NCBI GenBank assembly: GCA_015680685.1
Contig: MNCI01034785.1
Span: forward strand, 61,709 to 125,708
Reading direction: 5' to 3'
Length of the DNA stretch: 64,000 nt
Source of the DNA: Gnetum montanum
Taxonomy: Eukaryota > Streptophyta > Gnetopsida > Gnetales > Gnetaceae
Of the stretch, positions 1-11,193 are shown piece by piece. The notes beneath the pieces were generated by a model, which had not been told where the DNA came from, searched no databases, and saw only the letters and a program-made list of their open reading frames with translations. Within the stretch, counting starts at the first letter, position 1, and each line of letters starts with the position of its first letter. The translations under genes and the position numbers were made by a program.

Positions 1-120
1 ATCAACCATCAGTACTAGACAATATAAGACATTTGCAAGTATTTGAAGATGATGATCAAGTACTAAGATTTATGAAAAATAAACAAGAATCTGAGGGTTA
101 AGTGATATTTGAAATGTCTT

Positions 121-1147
121 CAAATTCAAAAGCTAATTTCATTCCAAAGAGGATGATTGATTTGGAACATGAGTTCAAGGAAAATTTACTTACTAGAAAA
201 GACATACAAAATCCAAGTAGTTAGGCTTTCGAAGTAGTAAATTTTGAATTAGACAAAATGCTGAAGATGTTAAATGTTACAAAGGAAAGAGATTCAAATT
301 TCAAGCAAGATTTGTTATCATGTCTAAAAGATAATTGGACAATTTTGCTTGGTCTTATGATGATCTTAAAGCTTTTTGGCAAAATGTGATGACGCATAAG
401 ATTCCTTTAATGGAAGGTTGCAAAACAGTCAAGCAAAAACAAAGGAAATTTAACCCATCATTCAAAGCAGCTATGGAAGCCAAAATCAAGAAGTTGTTGC
501 AAGCACAAATTATATATCTAGTACGATATTCTACATGTCTTGCTAACCTTGTCCCAGTAAGAAATAAAAATGGTGATATAAGACTTTGTGTAGACTTTAG
601 AAATCTCAATGATGCTTGAAAGAAAGATAAGTATCCACTTCCAAGAATTGATGAGATGCTTATTAAAGTCTCAGGTTGTCAAGTATATTCTTTCCTAGAT
701 GGTTTCTTAGGTTATAATCAAATCATGGTAGATAAGAATGATAGATTCAAAATAGCATTTATCACCAAGTGGGGAACTTTCCCTTACCAAAGAATGCCAT
801 TCGGATTGTCGAATGCCGGAGCTACTTTTCAAAGAGCAATGGATCTAGCATTTAAGGATTTATTAGGAAAATTCGTGGTGGTTTATTTGGACGATATTAC
901 AGTATTTTCAAAGAAAAAAGAAGATCATATTGATCATCTCTAACAAGTATTTGATAAATGTCGTGAGTTTCGTATTTCATTAAATCCTAAGAAGTATATC
1001 TTCGGGGTTAAATCTAGAAGTTTATTAGGCCATGTGATATGTCAAGAAGGGATTGCCATAGACAAATCCTGAATTTAAGCAGTATAAAATATTGAGCATC
1101 CCACAAGTAAGAAATCTCTTAGATATTTCTTTGGTAAGATAAAATTT
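121..1147 (+). pseudogene. Element A reverse transcriptase (broken)
   Basis: This is the RNA-dependent DNA polymerase part of a gypsy pol. Visible landmarks are the finger region around 530-615 (LVPVRNKNGDIRLCVDFRNL), the SFLDGFLGYNQI block near 685-720, the QRMPFGLSNAGATFQRAM block near 790-840, and the catalytic YLDD with following DITVFSK near 884-915. Stop codons interrupt it near 222, 617, 940 and 1071, and the upstream linker is also broken. The catalytic aspartates themselves survive. It is followed directly by the RNase H remnant. Identity as RT is certain; loss of function is clear from several stops. Confidence 0.93.
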
Positions 1148-1650
1148 GTGAAGAAGTTCATCCCTGGGTTTACTAAAATTACCAAACCTTTGATGCATAT
1201 GCTAAAAAAGGATGTCCAAGTAGAGAAAACATCAGAATCAGAGAGAGCTTTATCAGAAATCAAAAAGGCTATACAAGAGGCTCCATATTTGGTAAAGCCT
1301 AAACTTAAAGAATATTTTTGGTCATACTCTTTTGCTTCAAATGATTCTATCGCTGCTGTTCTTACACAAAAAGATAGTGAAGGTCAAGATGAACCAATTG
1401 GATTTTTTGGGTATCGGTTGAAAGGTTCAGAGTTAAATTACTCAGACTTAGAGAAACAAGCTTTTGTAGTAATCAAGGCACTTTAGCATTTTAAATATTA
1501 TTTGGAGAGTTCATTAGTTCACATTATGCTAATTGAACCTATAGTCAAGCGATTCCTATCCCAAAATGAGATTGGATTGAAAAGAGGAAAATGGCTTATA
1601 AACTTGCAAAGTTTCAGATTTTCATTGGAAATATGAAAGACAATTAAGGG
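1148..1650 (+). pseudogene. Element A RT-linked RNase H, catalytic residues replaced
   Basis: It follows RT in the usual gypsy position (connection block KKFIPGFTKITKPLMHMLKK, then the RNase H fold). The first catalytic aspartate of gypsy RNase H (consensus LDASD) is replaced by F in SFASNDSIAAVL near 1330, and the second catalytic residue (consensus EKEL) is Q in DLEKQAF near 1450. Element B has the same two replacements, so they probably predate both insertions. A stop falls near 1483 and the rest is frame-damaged. Inference: this domain lost its catalysis in the family while the separate RNase H (seen intact in B at 45295-45957) took over. Confidence 0.85.
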
Positions 1651-1651
1651 A

Positions 1652-2778
1652 ATGGGTCTAGCCAAGTTAATGACTAGAGAAAGTGAAGTTTCTACATTTG
1701 ACAACAATGAAGAGAATTGGTATGATGATATTCTAAAGTTTCTTACTATTAGAAAAATCCCAAATAATCTAACTGCAAGTCAAAATAGAGCTTTCTTCAA
1801 AAGATCACAAAGATTTGTAGTTAAAGATGGTATATTATATAGAAAATATTTTCAGGGAGTTTTATTGGAATGTGTTCATAATGATCAAATTAGTTTCATC
1901 TTGGAACAATTCCATGATCATTTGAATTTATTTTATGAATCCCCTAAGTCAACTATGCAACATATACTTGGATATGGATATTACTGGCCTTCCATGTATC
2001 AAGAAATTAGTTCAAAGATTCAAAAATGTTATAAATGTCAAGTTCATGGACCCAAGATTAAAAAGGCTAGGGCCCCTTTAAAACCAGTAGTTTCGGATAG
2101 ACCATTTCAGCAATGGAGTTTGGATTTTGTCAGTACAATTACTCCTTCAAGAGCTGGACACAAATTTATTCTCACAGGTACTGATTATTTTACTAAATGG
2201 TCTGAAGCAAAGGCTCTAAGAGGAAGTTTAGCATCAGACATGATTAAGTTTCTAGAATACAACATTCTAAGTAGATTTGGTCTACTCGAAGTGTTAGTGT
2301 CAGACAATGGACCTGCNAAGATCGAATTAGATTCAAGAAAGCTATTGGGACATCGCCATATAATTTAGTCTATGGTTTGCCAGCAAGAATTTAAAACAAG
2401 ATTATAAGCTTAGCTTCTAAATTTGTACAAAGATATAGTGAAAAGACTGATAAAGATAGAAGTTTCATGACTTTGCTTATTAAAAGAGAAGCTGAAGTAG
2501 ATAAAGCAAGGGATAATTTGTTACAAAATACCTCTTAAGTCAAAAGATGGTTTGATAGGAAATCTTTGAAAAGAACTTTGAATATAGGGGACCTTGTCCT
2601 ATTATGGAATGTGAAGAAACCAAATAAGTTTACTCCAACATGGATTGGTCCCTTTCAAATTACAAAGCAATTGTTAGAGGATACCTACAAATTATCAACC
2701 CTGGATGGCATGGAATTGCAATTTCCATATAATGTTTTGCATATAAAACATTATTTGGGAAAATTGCATACAAATTGA
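1652..2778 (+). pseudogene. Element A integrase, central part missing at an N
   Basis: Landmarks are the zinc-binding region (paired Cys in IQKCYKCQ near 2020-2040), the first catalytic Asp in WSLDFVSTITPS near 2113-2150, and the second in LVSDNGP near 2295-2316. The single ambiguous base at 2317 sits where about 80 residues present in B (including the catalytic Glu in GLAESTNKK) are absent; sequence resumes at the IELDSRK block. The C-terminal GPF module (LVLLWNVKKPNKF, TWIGPFQITK) is at 2593-2670 and the frame ends at a TGA just after 2775. The deletion may be real or an assembly join. No chromodomain follows. Confidence 0.88.
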
Positions 2779-3119
2779 AGATGTAATCACACAAAATAAT
2801 ATATGTATATAGTATTATGTAAATATTACTAGGGATATAGTGTCTATCCTTCAAATGAGGCAACTGGAAGCCTACAAGTAAAACAAGTAGAATTCTACAA
2901 GTTTGACAAGTGGTGAATGAGACTCATCCACCACTTGGAGAGGATTGTGACAAATGTTTTAAATGCCTAAAAAGAAGGAAGCTTGGTTGAAGACACTTGG
3001 ATGGGAGTTCAAATTTTTAGCACCTATGAAAGAAGGGTTAGATTGCTTAAGATTTCATCATCTTTCATTTCAAGTTTGGTAGTGAAGATTAGAGAGAGCT
3101 AATAGAGTTTAAGGAAGCA

Positions 3120-3296
3120 ATGAGAAAGCCTTTTATTCCATATGTGATGGGTTGTTTCCTTGAACATGTATTGAAGGCTTATCTAAAGGCTAGATCTTGT
3201 GGAGCTCCAAAGGAATGCCCTTTTATGGCTTGGCTATCTGATGAATTTTCTTTTCTCACTTGGGGTTTGGATATTGAGTCCAATGTTTGGGGGTGA
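3120..3296 (+). CDS. Small accessory ORF after integrase (58 codons), unknown function
   Basis: An open frame from ATG 3120 to TGA 3294 lies in the 3' region of element A, between integrase and the 3' LTR. I do not recognise the protein; it has a hydrophobic, aromatic C-terminal half ending in IESNVWG. The matching frame in element B (minus strand, 42267-42176, cut by an assembly gap) ends at the same TGA. Over the shared last 30 codons I count six codons with only synonymous differences and three with amino-acid changes, which hints at past selection on protein. Downstream of the TGA a lysine/glutamate-rich segment follows in both copies. It could also be chance; the sample is small. Confidence 0.45.
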   Translation: MRKPFIPYVMGCFLEHVLKAYLKARSCGAPKECPFMAWLSDEFSFLTWGLDIESNVWG

Positions 3297-3812
3297 TATC
3301 AAGATTTCTCCAAAGAAGAAGAAAAAGAAGAAGAGCCACTAACTCATGGAAAGTCATCATGGGGATGGGGAGAATCATTGACCTCTCAAGAGGAAAATGA
3401 AGGAGTCAATGGAGAAGAACAAAAGAGCTCTTCCAAGAAAATGATGAAAAGGTTGAAGAGAAAGCTCCACTAGATCAAGGTGAGAGCTCCACCAAACAAG
3501 AAGATAATAAGACCGCCTATATCACATCAAAAATATCCTATGAAAAGGTGAAGGAGATGAGGATTCCCACTAGGGTAACCCTCACAATTTAGTTTCGATC
3601 CCAAGAATAGTCCATTGAAGGACTTGATAATGTATAGTTGTTATGTACATTTTGATTTTCTCCTAGGAATGAGGTTTTTATCCCATCTCACCTTATGTTA
3701 AATGGGAATTTTCCTCAAAAAATATTTCTTCTTGAATGTAAAAATTCAATGAAAATTTCAAGATTTTTTTTAGTTTGGAAATGAGGCTGCATAAGTTTAT
3801 TTAAATTTTTTT

Positions 3813-3825
3813 AAGGGGGCAGAAA
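3813..3825 (+). promoter_or_regulatory. Polypurine tract of element A
   Basis: AAGGGGGCAGAAA lies directly before the TG of the 3' LTR at 3826. The same tract borders the 3' LTR of element B at 41659-41674 (minus). It would prime plus-strand DNA synthesis. Confidence 0.8.
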
Positions 3826-5517
3826 TGTTGGCAAATTTGGCCATTCTATGGAACAGTAAGAATCCTGATTTGAAAAACTAATACTCATGGGTATTATTTT
3901 GGTAAGCCTCTTGCTTCATTTTCAATGACTTACAAAAGTTATCAAAATTATATTCAAAGGTTGTTGGCATTTTGGACAAAAATGAGCCTAGAATCATTGA
4001 ACACTACCAAACCTTAACTTATCTAGGCACATACATTGGTGCTAAAGTCCAAAATTTAAATCTTTATACTGCAAAACATGAAGCTGGTAGTGGCTGGAAG
4101 GTTTCTTACCGTATTACAATTGCAGGAGTAGGAGCAGTAGCAGTAGGGTTCATCCCAGATTTGGGCATTTGCAATTCAATTTTCGTCTCCAGCAATGCCT
4201 ACATTATCACAAAAATGGAATGCGACCACGAGGGATCTACACCTCACCATTGCCATGACAAAGATCGACGACAAAATTGATTGACCTATAGATGACACAT
4301 TGTAGAGCTTGATATTGGAGGTTGCATTAGTTGTAGAAAACATGAACATAATTTTGAGTGGTCCTCCTCCTCCTCTCACGTAAACCCTAACCCTACCCAA
4401 GAAGAAGGCGAGTTATCGCTAGAAATCATGAAAACATAGATGAAGTTCGAAGGCGTAGACGACGTGGCAAAAGAAAGAGCAAAAGAAAAGTCCTCCTTGC
4501 TCCGGAAAACATTCAAGAACTTCAAGACTGTGCAGAGCTTTGGGCATGCGTGGGACCTCCGAAACAAAGAAGATAGGTAGCGGTCTCTGTCGTGCACAGG
4601 GAGGTCTGCGACAATGGCAGTGACACCAATACAACACGCGGTGGTAGCATGCATGGAAAACACCCAAGTCAGAACCTGCATTTTTTTGTGTTCTATTCTA
4701 CACGTCTACAGTTGCACTGTGCAAAACAATGAACAGAGAATAACAGGTAGAGAACAAAGGGTAGACAACAAGCAGGTGCATTTCCAGCTCATCCCTGTAA
4801 CTTCCAAAAATCAGTAACGCCATCGCTAAACAGCAGCCAGGCCCAATGCCGATGCATTTGGCATCACATCTTGGTCCAACGAACATGGTGACAAAGACAC
4901 AAGGGCACATCAAAGACAAGTGTCCGGAGATATTTTGGGCTGATGCTGCAGTTTATTAATAAAATTTAAAAATTTAAAATAATCCAAAATACCGTATGCA
5001 CTAAAGTATGGAGCCCCATTATAAACTTACATTTTTTAAAAATTATCTCAAGACTCCAAAAACATTATTGTTCAAAATAAGTTACTACCTACAATTATTT
5101 GTATTATAGATATAACTTCTAAAGCATAAATCTCTCCTAATTATATGTATAACTTCCTAAATAACTCCTTCCTAATTAAATAAGTAAGTTGTAACCTCCT
5201 AACTTGGGAGAAAAGTTAGCTAGGATATTTTAGCAAGTAATCTCCTATTGGTTGGACAAGTTACTTGGGAGAGAAGTTAGGTGAGATATTTTGAAATTGT
5301 AACTTCTCTATACATCACTTAGAAGACTTGACATCTCATTTTGAAGAAGAAAAATAAAAGGGATATATATGTATGGAATAAGTTGCAACTATAGCTTGTA
5401 TTTCTATGTATCTTAGTGGTTGTATTTTAATTTTCTATGATATTGTAACCACCAAGAACAATTGTCAATTGTATCCTTTTTATCTCTTTGGTGGTTAAAA
5501 CCACCCAGTATTGTTGG
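3826..5517 (+). repeat. 3' LTR of element A (shortened)
   Basis: It starts TGTTGGCAAATTTGGCC, like the LTRs of B and solo LTR I for the first 40 bases or so. The part from about 5100 (alternating CTTCCTAA and GGGAGAAAAGTTAG motifs) matches 26600-26760 of solo LTR I and the same zone of B. Between them, 3870-4960 is a relatively GC-rich segment with no counterpart that I can see in B or I; I do not recognise a gene in it. The LTR lacks most of the R/U5 part found in B and I, so it is truncated near 5517 or the junction is displaced. Confidence 0.75.
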
Positions 5518-6772
5518 ACCATCATGAGTAAGTATTAAAATGATGTGTGGAGAAAAACTTGTAGCTCAACTAGTAGAAGAGCCACTTGAGGGTCCAAGAT
5601 GACATTATCTTAGAACATAGGATTTCAGGAAAAGGAATTGAGGTGAACTCTAAAAGGTTAAGGATCATCCAAGAAATAATCAAATAACCTTAAACTATCA
5701 AAGATGTGAGGTCATTCCTTGATCATACTCATTGCTACAGGCACTTCATTGAAAATTTTATCAAAATCACCAAGCCAGTGTCAGAGCTTATTAAGAAGGA
5801 TGTAGTATTTGAATGGACCAAGGAATACAAATAAGAATTCCAACATATGAAGCAAAATTTTATAGAAATTCCAATTCGACACATCCTAGATTGGTCTTAA
5901 TCATTTTACATCATGAAAGATGCATCTAAGTATGCCTTGGAAGTAGTGCCTACACAAATGAATGATTAAAAACATCCATATTGTATTAATTTTATAATAA
6001 AGAACATTATGAATGCTATACCACTATTGAAAAAAAATCATGAAAATGGTGTATGCTTGGAAAATTTAGACACTATGTGCTTGAATATCGAATATTTTTG
6101 CGCACTAACCATAGTGTAATTTTATTACTTATAAACAAACCAATAGTAAGCTCTAATGTTATATGATGGTTGATGATCTTATAGGAATTTCATCTCACCA
6201 TGGTAGACAAGGAAGAAATTGAAAATGTAGTTGTTTATCATTTATCTTGATTAAGATGGAATAGTAATGATGAGAAAGAATCTTACTTGATCAATTTCTA
6301 GATGAACTCCTCTTTGGTATGTTCATTGAAGTTCATATATCAAGGGTCATAAATTGGTGTGACAAGTTCCTCTCATATCTACTCATACAAAATAATTTTA
6401 CTAAATGGATTCATAGGAAGAAACAATAATTTCTTTATTAGGTTAAATATCACATAAATATCGATGGTGTGTACCTGATAAAAATGAATTAAGATTCCTC
6501 CAAGATTTTCATGAAGGTTTTTATGGGGGAAAATATGTAGGAATAAGGATAACCATAAATATCCTCATGGGAGATGAGTATTATCTAAAAATATTTATGA
6601 ATGCTCACCATTTCTCCCATTTTTGTGAGAGATGTTAATAATATGGAGGAATAGCCACCCAAATGGAAGGGCTCCAATAGTGAATTTAACAATTGAAGCC
6701 TTTCAACCTTTAGGAAATCAACTTCATGGAACCCATAACTCCAATGTCCATAAGTAATCATTGTGTCAACCT
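5518..6772 (+). pseudogene. Element J: Athila-like RT end, RNase H and integrase start (oldest layer)
   Basis: A highly decayed plus-strand pol fragment. It matches element F from the end of RT (compare 5530-5620 with 32690-32760), through the RT-RNase H connection (RSFLDHTHCYRHFIENFIKI region, 5700-5770), RNase H, and a zinc-finger-like start of integrase (NAHHFSHFCERC near 6600-6635). Stops and frameshifts occur every few dozen codons. Element A abuts it on the left and element E begins inside its integrase at 6773, so J is older than both. Neither LTR of J is in the window. Confidence 0.75.
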
Positions 6773-7701
6773 TGATATCAGATACCCAATATTAGATACT
6801 TTATATCAGGTCCCAAGAAATGATGTCAAATATCCGATATCATTACTTCCATGCTAGCCTATAAATACAACACTTGGGTGCATGGTTAGTACGTGTAGTT
6901 TTAATTCTTAGTTTTTTAGAGTCTTTCTTAGATTTCTAAATTGAAGTTTTGTTACTCCAAGTGCATGCTCATAGTGTGATGTTTGTATTTGTATGGCACC
7001 TTTATTTGAGTCTAACGTACTTGGACATGTTACATAGTTGGAAATAAAGATCGAGAATACTTCCATCATTGTAGCGTTCACTTAGATTTATTATTTCTTT
7101 AATTATTTAATTTTTTAATTGTTTACTATTTTATTTAGTTAATGATTTCATTTATTGCTATCTATTGTTCCTATCATTAAGTGGAATGAACATGAATTAG
7201 TCATGAGTGATTAAGTGTAAGTACTTGGTAGTCTAGTAATGTGTCGTTTGGCACACCCAATGACATATGCTTGATAATCCTAGTAGTAATGTACAGACAT
7301 ATGCTTGATGGTCCTACGTTGCATATGCTTGACATATGGTCATTTGGCACACCCAATGACATATGCTTGATAAGGATCCTTGGCATGTACAGACAATTGG
7401 AGATGGATATTTATTGTAGGTAGGCTAGTTTAGATCTTATTTTCCATTGTTTATTAGCTTAGTTAATTTATCTCTTTGTTGTCATTAGGAGTAGCATAGA
7501 ATTAGATAACATCATATGCCTCACTTTGGACTAAACCATACATGACAAAGCTACCACTAGTCTAAGTAGAAAGACAATGAACTATGACCAAAGAATAATG
7601 ATTTAGATGCACAACTAGTTTAATCCATGGAATTCAGCTGGATTGTACATGAACACTTGTGATTCATATGGTTGGGCGTAGGGATACTTCACTGCTAATC
7701 A
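6773..7701 (+). repeat. 5' LTR of element E (Athila-like)
   Basis: It begins TGATATCAG and ends CA directly before a primer-binding site at 7702. A TATA box (TATAAATA) lies at 6860-6867, preceded by several GATATC-type motifs that resemble those in the LTRs of G. A segment at 7244-7375 holds repeats of a CACCCAATGACATATGCTTG unit. The start base is inferred by comparison with F and G; the target duplication cannot be checked. Confidence 0.7.
7244..7375 (+). repeat. Short direct repeats inside the LTR of E
   Basis: The unit TTTGGCACACCCAATGACAT followed by ATGCTTGATAA occurs twice (about 7247 and 7339), with partial ACATATGCTTGA units between. The related LTR of F (28150-28220) has only single counterparts, so this is a local amplification. 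Confidence 0.7.
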
Positions 7702-7720
7702 TTGGCATTACTACCGAGGA
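7702..7720 (+). promoter_or_regulatory. Primer-binding site of element E (decayed)
   Basis: It lies directly after the LTR end CA. TTGGCATTACTACCGAGGA is related to the tRNA-Asp-type site usual in Athila elements, differing mainly by transitions expected from methyl-C decay. Confidence 0.6.
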
Positions 7721-7784
7721 TGGTGCTAGTTATTTAGATTAGTTATATCATACATGATCATTGTAAAGGTATTAATGATATATC

Positions 7785-8600
7785 TATACTGACCTAAATC
7801 GTCGGTGTAAGGCTGGAAGGGAAACAAACACCGAGAGATTGTTGGGCAGCCACAGCCAACCCTGCCTTCACTTGAGGGCAAGCTAGAAAAAGGAATAATG
7901 GCAGAGTGCCTTGGATGGTTTGCATGCAAATCAACCAAGGACTTCCCCAAGCGTAAGCTATGGCTAGTGCTTGGGTTATCATAAACAGTGTAAACGAAAT
8001 ATAAACAATGATATGAAATGTAAATAAAGTGTACTGAATTATGAATAAAGTGTAAACAAAGCTATATTGCAAACATAAGATAAACTAAAGTAAATAATGT
8101 AAATGAGAGGCAAAAATGAAACTATATTTTATTGTTTTTAAACAAGACTATGCACCATTCAAAGCATAGTTGCACAAGTGTGGACAACAATTCAAACGCC
8201 TAGCCCCGAAATGATGTGACACAATGATGTGATGATGAAATGTGATTAATGTGAGAAGAAATCGAAAGCCAAAAATCGGATGTGCATCACCAATTTCTCC
8301 AATATTTGCCTCTTTCAATCTTCTTCTCTCTCTTGTTGATTTTGCCCTTGCTTCTCTTTGCCTCTTTGTCTTTTTCTTCTTTGTCTTAGTTCTTGTTGTT
8401 CTATTGTTGCTTCTCTTGCTTGTTCTCCTCCTTCTTCTTGCTTCCAATTTGTGTGAATTGGTAGGGTATTTATAGGTTTCGGCTAGGGTTTTGGCTAGGG
8501 TTTTCCTTGACCAAGTTCAATGTGTCTGTGTTGGAAAGTTGTACATGAGTTGGATGTGTGTTGGAAATTTCACTTTTCTTGACCAAGTTCAATGTATTTT
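7785..8600 (-). repeat. 3' LTR of D (partial)
   Basis: The sequence from about 8280 to 8545 matches 10440-10715 of the other LTR, including a CT-rich tract (8300-8450) and the TATA box at 8469-8474 (minus strand). The U3 beyond about 8550 is missing, and gag-derived sequence follows from about 8640. Confidence 0.75.
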
Positions 8601-8639
8601 ACAACTTATTGTTCATTCCAGCCCTAATTCCTGTTGTGT

Positions 8640-10454
8640 CTATTGTGAAGTCGTTGAATGGATGGATTCTTCGTTGGTGGGGATGTCCTCTGTAATAGGA
8701 ATGGATGCTAATGTTTGAGCCAAGGCTTCACGGTAAGTGGTTGAAGTCATGACCAGATCATACAAACTCATCGTTGTGCTCTTTTGTTTTAGCGATTGTT
8801 TTACTTGGGTTAGTGCAGCTACGAAGTCTTTGTCGTTAGCTATTGTATTGGTTTTAACTTCCTCCATGAAGCTTGAGAGATAGACCTCTTGGGAGGGGGA
8901 CTTAGGCTTGGTTTTCTTGGAGGTAAGGGCCCCAGTGTTCATTTGTTCTTTACTAGTTGTGGCCTTTGCTTTGGTCATGGGAGTTGTGACGTGCTTACGT
9001 TCCTATTTGGTGGGCCTAGCCAGGTTGCTAGTGGGGTCAACCCTTGGAGGAGGAGGGATCGAGATGTTGTCCAATATTGGGCTTTGGGTAGGTGAGGGGT
9101 CATCTTGTTGTGGCAATCTTATGACGAAAGGTTTCTTAGTGGTTTTTGTTGCTGCGTCATGCTAGTTTAACATCTTAGCGGACGATGTCTATGGATCCTT
9201 GGCCACAAAGGGTGTTGTGGGTGCCTGGGGTGGTACCTTGATAACAAAGGGAGGCATCTTGTTTGTGGAGGCTAGGGGAATCCTTGCCTTACTGGGAGGA
9301 GCATAGATCACAAACGGTCTTCCCGGGACGTCTTGTCTGTTTTCCATATGGATAATATTAATCACATATGGGGCATCGTTGGTTTTGGTATTGAGAGGAT
9401 CTTTGTAGATCCCCATAGATTTATTTTGGGGCCTTACTGGGTTTGTCTCATCGAATATTACTTCACCTCCATCTATCATGCGTTGTATATCTTGCTTCAA
9501 TGCATAGCATTAATCAGTTCCATGACCACACCGTTGATGGTACTCACAAAACCTATCCAACCTAAAGCCCTTTGGGATAGGGGGTTCGTTGGGTGTTGCT
9601 AAGGTTGGATTTTTGGCCAATTCGCAAAAGCGATCATGTCTTTGTGAGGCCGCAGGAGACATTCATTTATGTTGAATTAACCCAACCTTTAGAAGTTGGT
9701 CAAGCATTTGTGAAGGCTTCATGGGCAATGGTGTGTACTGAGTAGGGTCTTTTCTTTCGAAGGTATGTGCATGACCTATGTTGTTATTTATATTTGAGGA
9801 GCTTTTAGGTGTGTGAGTGGGTGCTGTTCTTTCATAGTTTTTTGGGATAGTGGGTTGTTTTCCCTGAGCCACTGCTACTACCGTTGTTTTGTGTTTATCA
9901 TTCCTTATGTGTTGGCTTCTAAAGGCTGAGTAGGCTGGGTCATTACTTGTTTGTGCTACTTCTTCTATGTCTTTGATTTGTACAAATGCTTAGCTCAATG
10001 TGTGGGCTTTTAGGTAGTAAAGTTTTGACTTAATAAAGTCACTCATGGCTGACTTAAGGATAGTGAGTAAATATGTTTCAGGGATAGGTTCATGAAGTTC
10101 ATTTAAGGCTGCACTCCACCTTTGAATAAATTTTTGTGTTGGCTCTAATGGCGCTTGTTTAATTTGAATCAAGCTATCTAATGTGGCTTTAGGTTTCAGA
10201 TTGTATTTAAAACGGGTGACAAATTGATGAAACAAATTCTCTAAAGAAGATATTGAGCTACGAGGTAGAGATCAGTACTAGTCTAAGGCTTTTCTGGTTA
10301 AGGACATTGCAATCACTCGCAAGATTACATGGGGCCATGCTTGAAGTAAAAGGCTTTCAGTTCTAAATGTTACTAGATGGGCATTTGGGTCTCCTTCTCC
10401 ATTGTATTTGGTCAGTTGAGGTAGTGAGACTCCTTTTGGCAAGGTCAAGGGTGC
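8640..10454 (-). pseudogene. Element D gag polyprotein (broken)
   Basis: It reads leftward. Near 10430-10300 is the N-terminal block PKGVSLPQLTKYNGEGDPNA, typical of plant Ty3 gag. At 10235-9990 is the capsid-like block (FHQFVTRFKYNLKP, TLDSLIQIKQAPLEPTQKFI). At 9872-9663 is a linker with TQYTPLPMKPSQMLDQLLKV, then 9500-9189 (QDIQRMIDGGEVIFDE) and 8978-8640 with MSLYDLVMTSTTYREAL, usual at the gag-protease boundary. Several stops and frameshifts separate them. Gag would form the virus-like particle. The N terminus runs straight into LTR sequence at about 10455, so the true start, leader and primer site are deleted. Confidence 0.85.
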
Positions 10455-11146
10455 ATCATCAATTTTTCCAATCTTTGCCTCTTTCAATATTCTTCTCTCT
10501 CTTGTTGCTTTTGCCCTTGCTTATCTTTGCCTCTTTGGCTTTTGCTTCTTTGTCTTTGTTCTTGTTGTTCTATTGTTACTTCTCTTGCTTGTTCTCCTCC
10601 TTCTTCTTGCTTCCAATTTGTGTGAATTGGTAGGGTATTTATAGGTTTGGGCTAGGGTTTTGGCTAGGGTTTGCTTTGACCAGGTTCAATGTATCTATGC
10701 TGGAAAGTTGTACATGAGTTTTGGGGCTCTAAAAGTTGGTGATGTTGATCCTTAAGTTTTGCAACGTCTGAAAAAATAACCCTAGCGTCACCAAGTTAAA
10801 ATGGCATATTTGAGACCCAAATCTTGATTTTCTGGAGGTTGGGAGCTGCTAGGGACCTTGGTGAAGGTCATGGAGGTCCTTGTGCTTGATTTTGGCCTAT
10901 TTTGACCCAATTCTAGGGCTCCAAAAGTTGGTGAAGCTGATCCTTATGCTGTGCAACGTCTGCACAATTTACTTAGCCAAAATTATGCTTTTTGACCCTG
11001 AAACTTTTGATTTTGGATGCTGGAAGTTGGTGTATTCACATGTGGGCCCCAGGGGGACCTTGCCTACTCCATGGTGGGCTTCTTGAAGCTGTTTTAGAGG
11101 CTCTGAAGTTGTCTGGAAGTTTTGCTGAAATTTTTGTGATGTTTCA
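10455..11146 (-). repeat. 5' LTR of D (partial), U3 with 192-bp direct repeat
   Basis: It ends (plus-strand reading) with TTTCA at 11146 followed by the target duplication. The minus-strand TATA box is at 10638-10643. Upstream of it, GGGCTCTAAAAGTTGGTGA (10724) and a matching copy (10916) start repeat units 192 bp apart; the similarity runs about 48 bp, to the GCAACGTCTG motif. Confidence 0.75.
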
Positions 11147-11193
11147 ATATCCTTCAAAAAATATTAAATCACACACACCATAAGCTAACAACA

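Larger units (their letters stand above)
1..5517 (+). mobile_element. Element A: long-LTR Ty3/gypsy retrotransposon, 5' part outside the window
   Basis: The window opens inside pol. In order come the RT, RT-linked RNase H, integrase, a 3' untranslated stretch with a small ORF, a purine tract and a 3' LTR from 3826. The protein sequence is closely related to element B on the minus strand (42575-45290), and alignment to B shows the window starts just after the separate RNase H domain. All domains carry stops or frameshifts, so this copy is dead. The right edge is where LTR-like sequence gives way to Athila-type RT sequence of element J near 5518; the exact base is uncertain. No target duplication can be read because the left end lies outside the window. 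Confidence 0.85.
7785..11146 (-). mobile_element. Element D: deleted Tat-like element (gag only) with target duplication ATATC
   Basis: ATATC at 7780-7784 and 11147-11151 flanks the element. The right LTR begins TGAAAC on the minus strand, as in C and N, and the left LTR ends TATA instead of TACA. Both LTRs have lost parts: the right one keeps only the piece from about 10455, the left one ends near 8600. Only gag lies between; protease, RT and integrase are absent. D sits in the leader of element E, between its primer-binding site and gag. Confidence 0.85.

Noticed and set aside
4376-4681. Overlapping minus-strand frames in the LTR of A
   Set aside because: Two frames overlap in different phases over a GC-richer stretch, no motif is seen, and there is no counterpart in B or I.
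8242-8475. Plus-strand frame with a very hydrophobic leucine/valine run, like a membrane protein
   Set aside because: It is a CT-rich tract in the LTR of D, repeated at 10450-10620 in the other LTR; the opposite strand gives an equally simple basic run.
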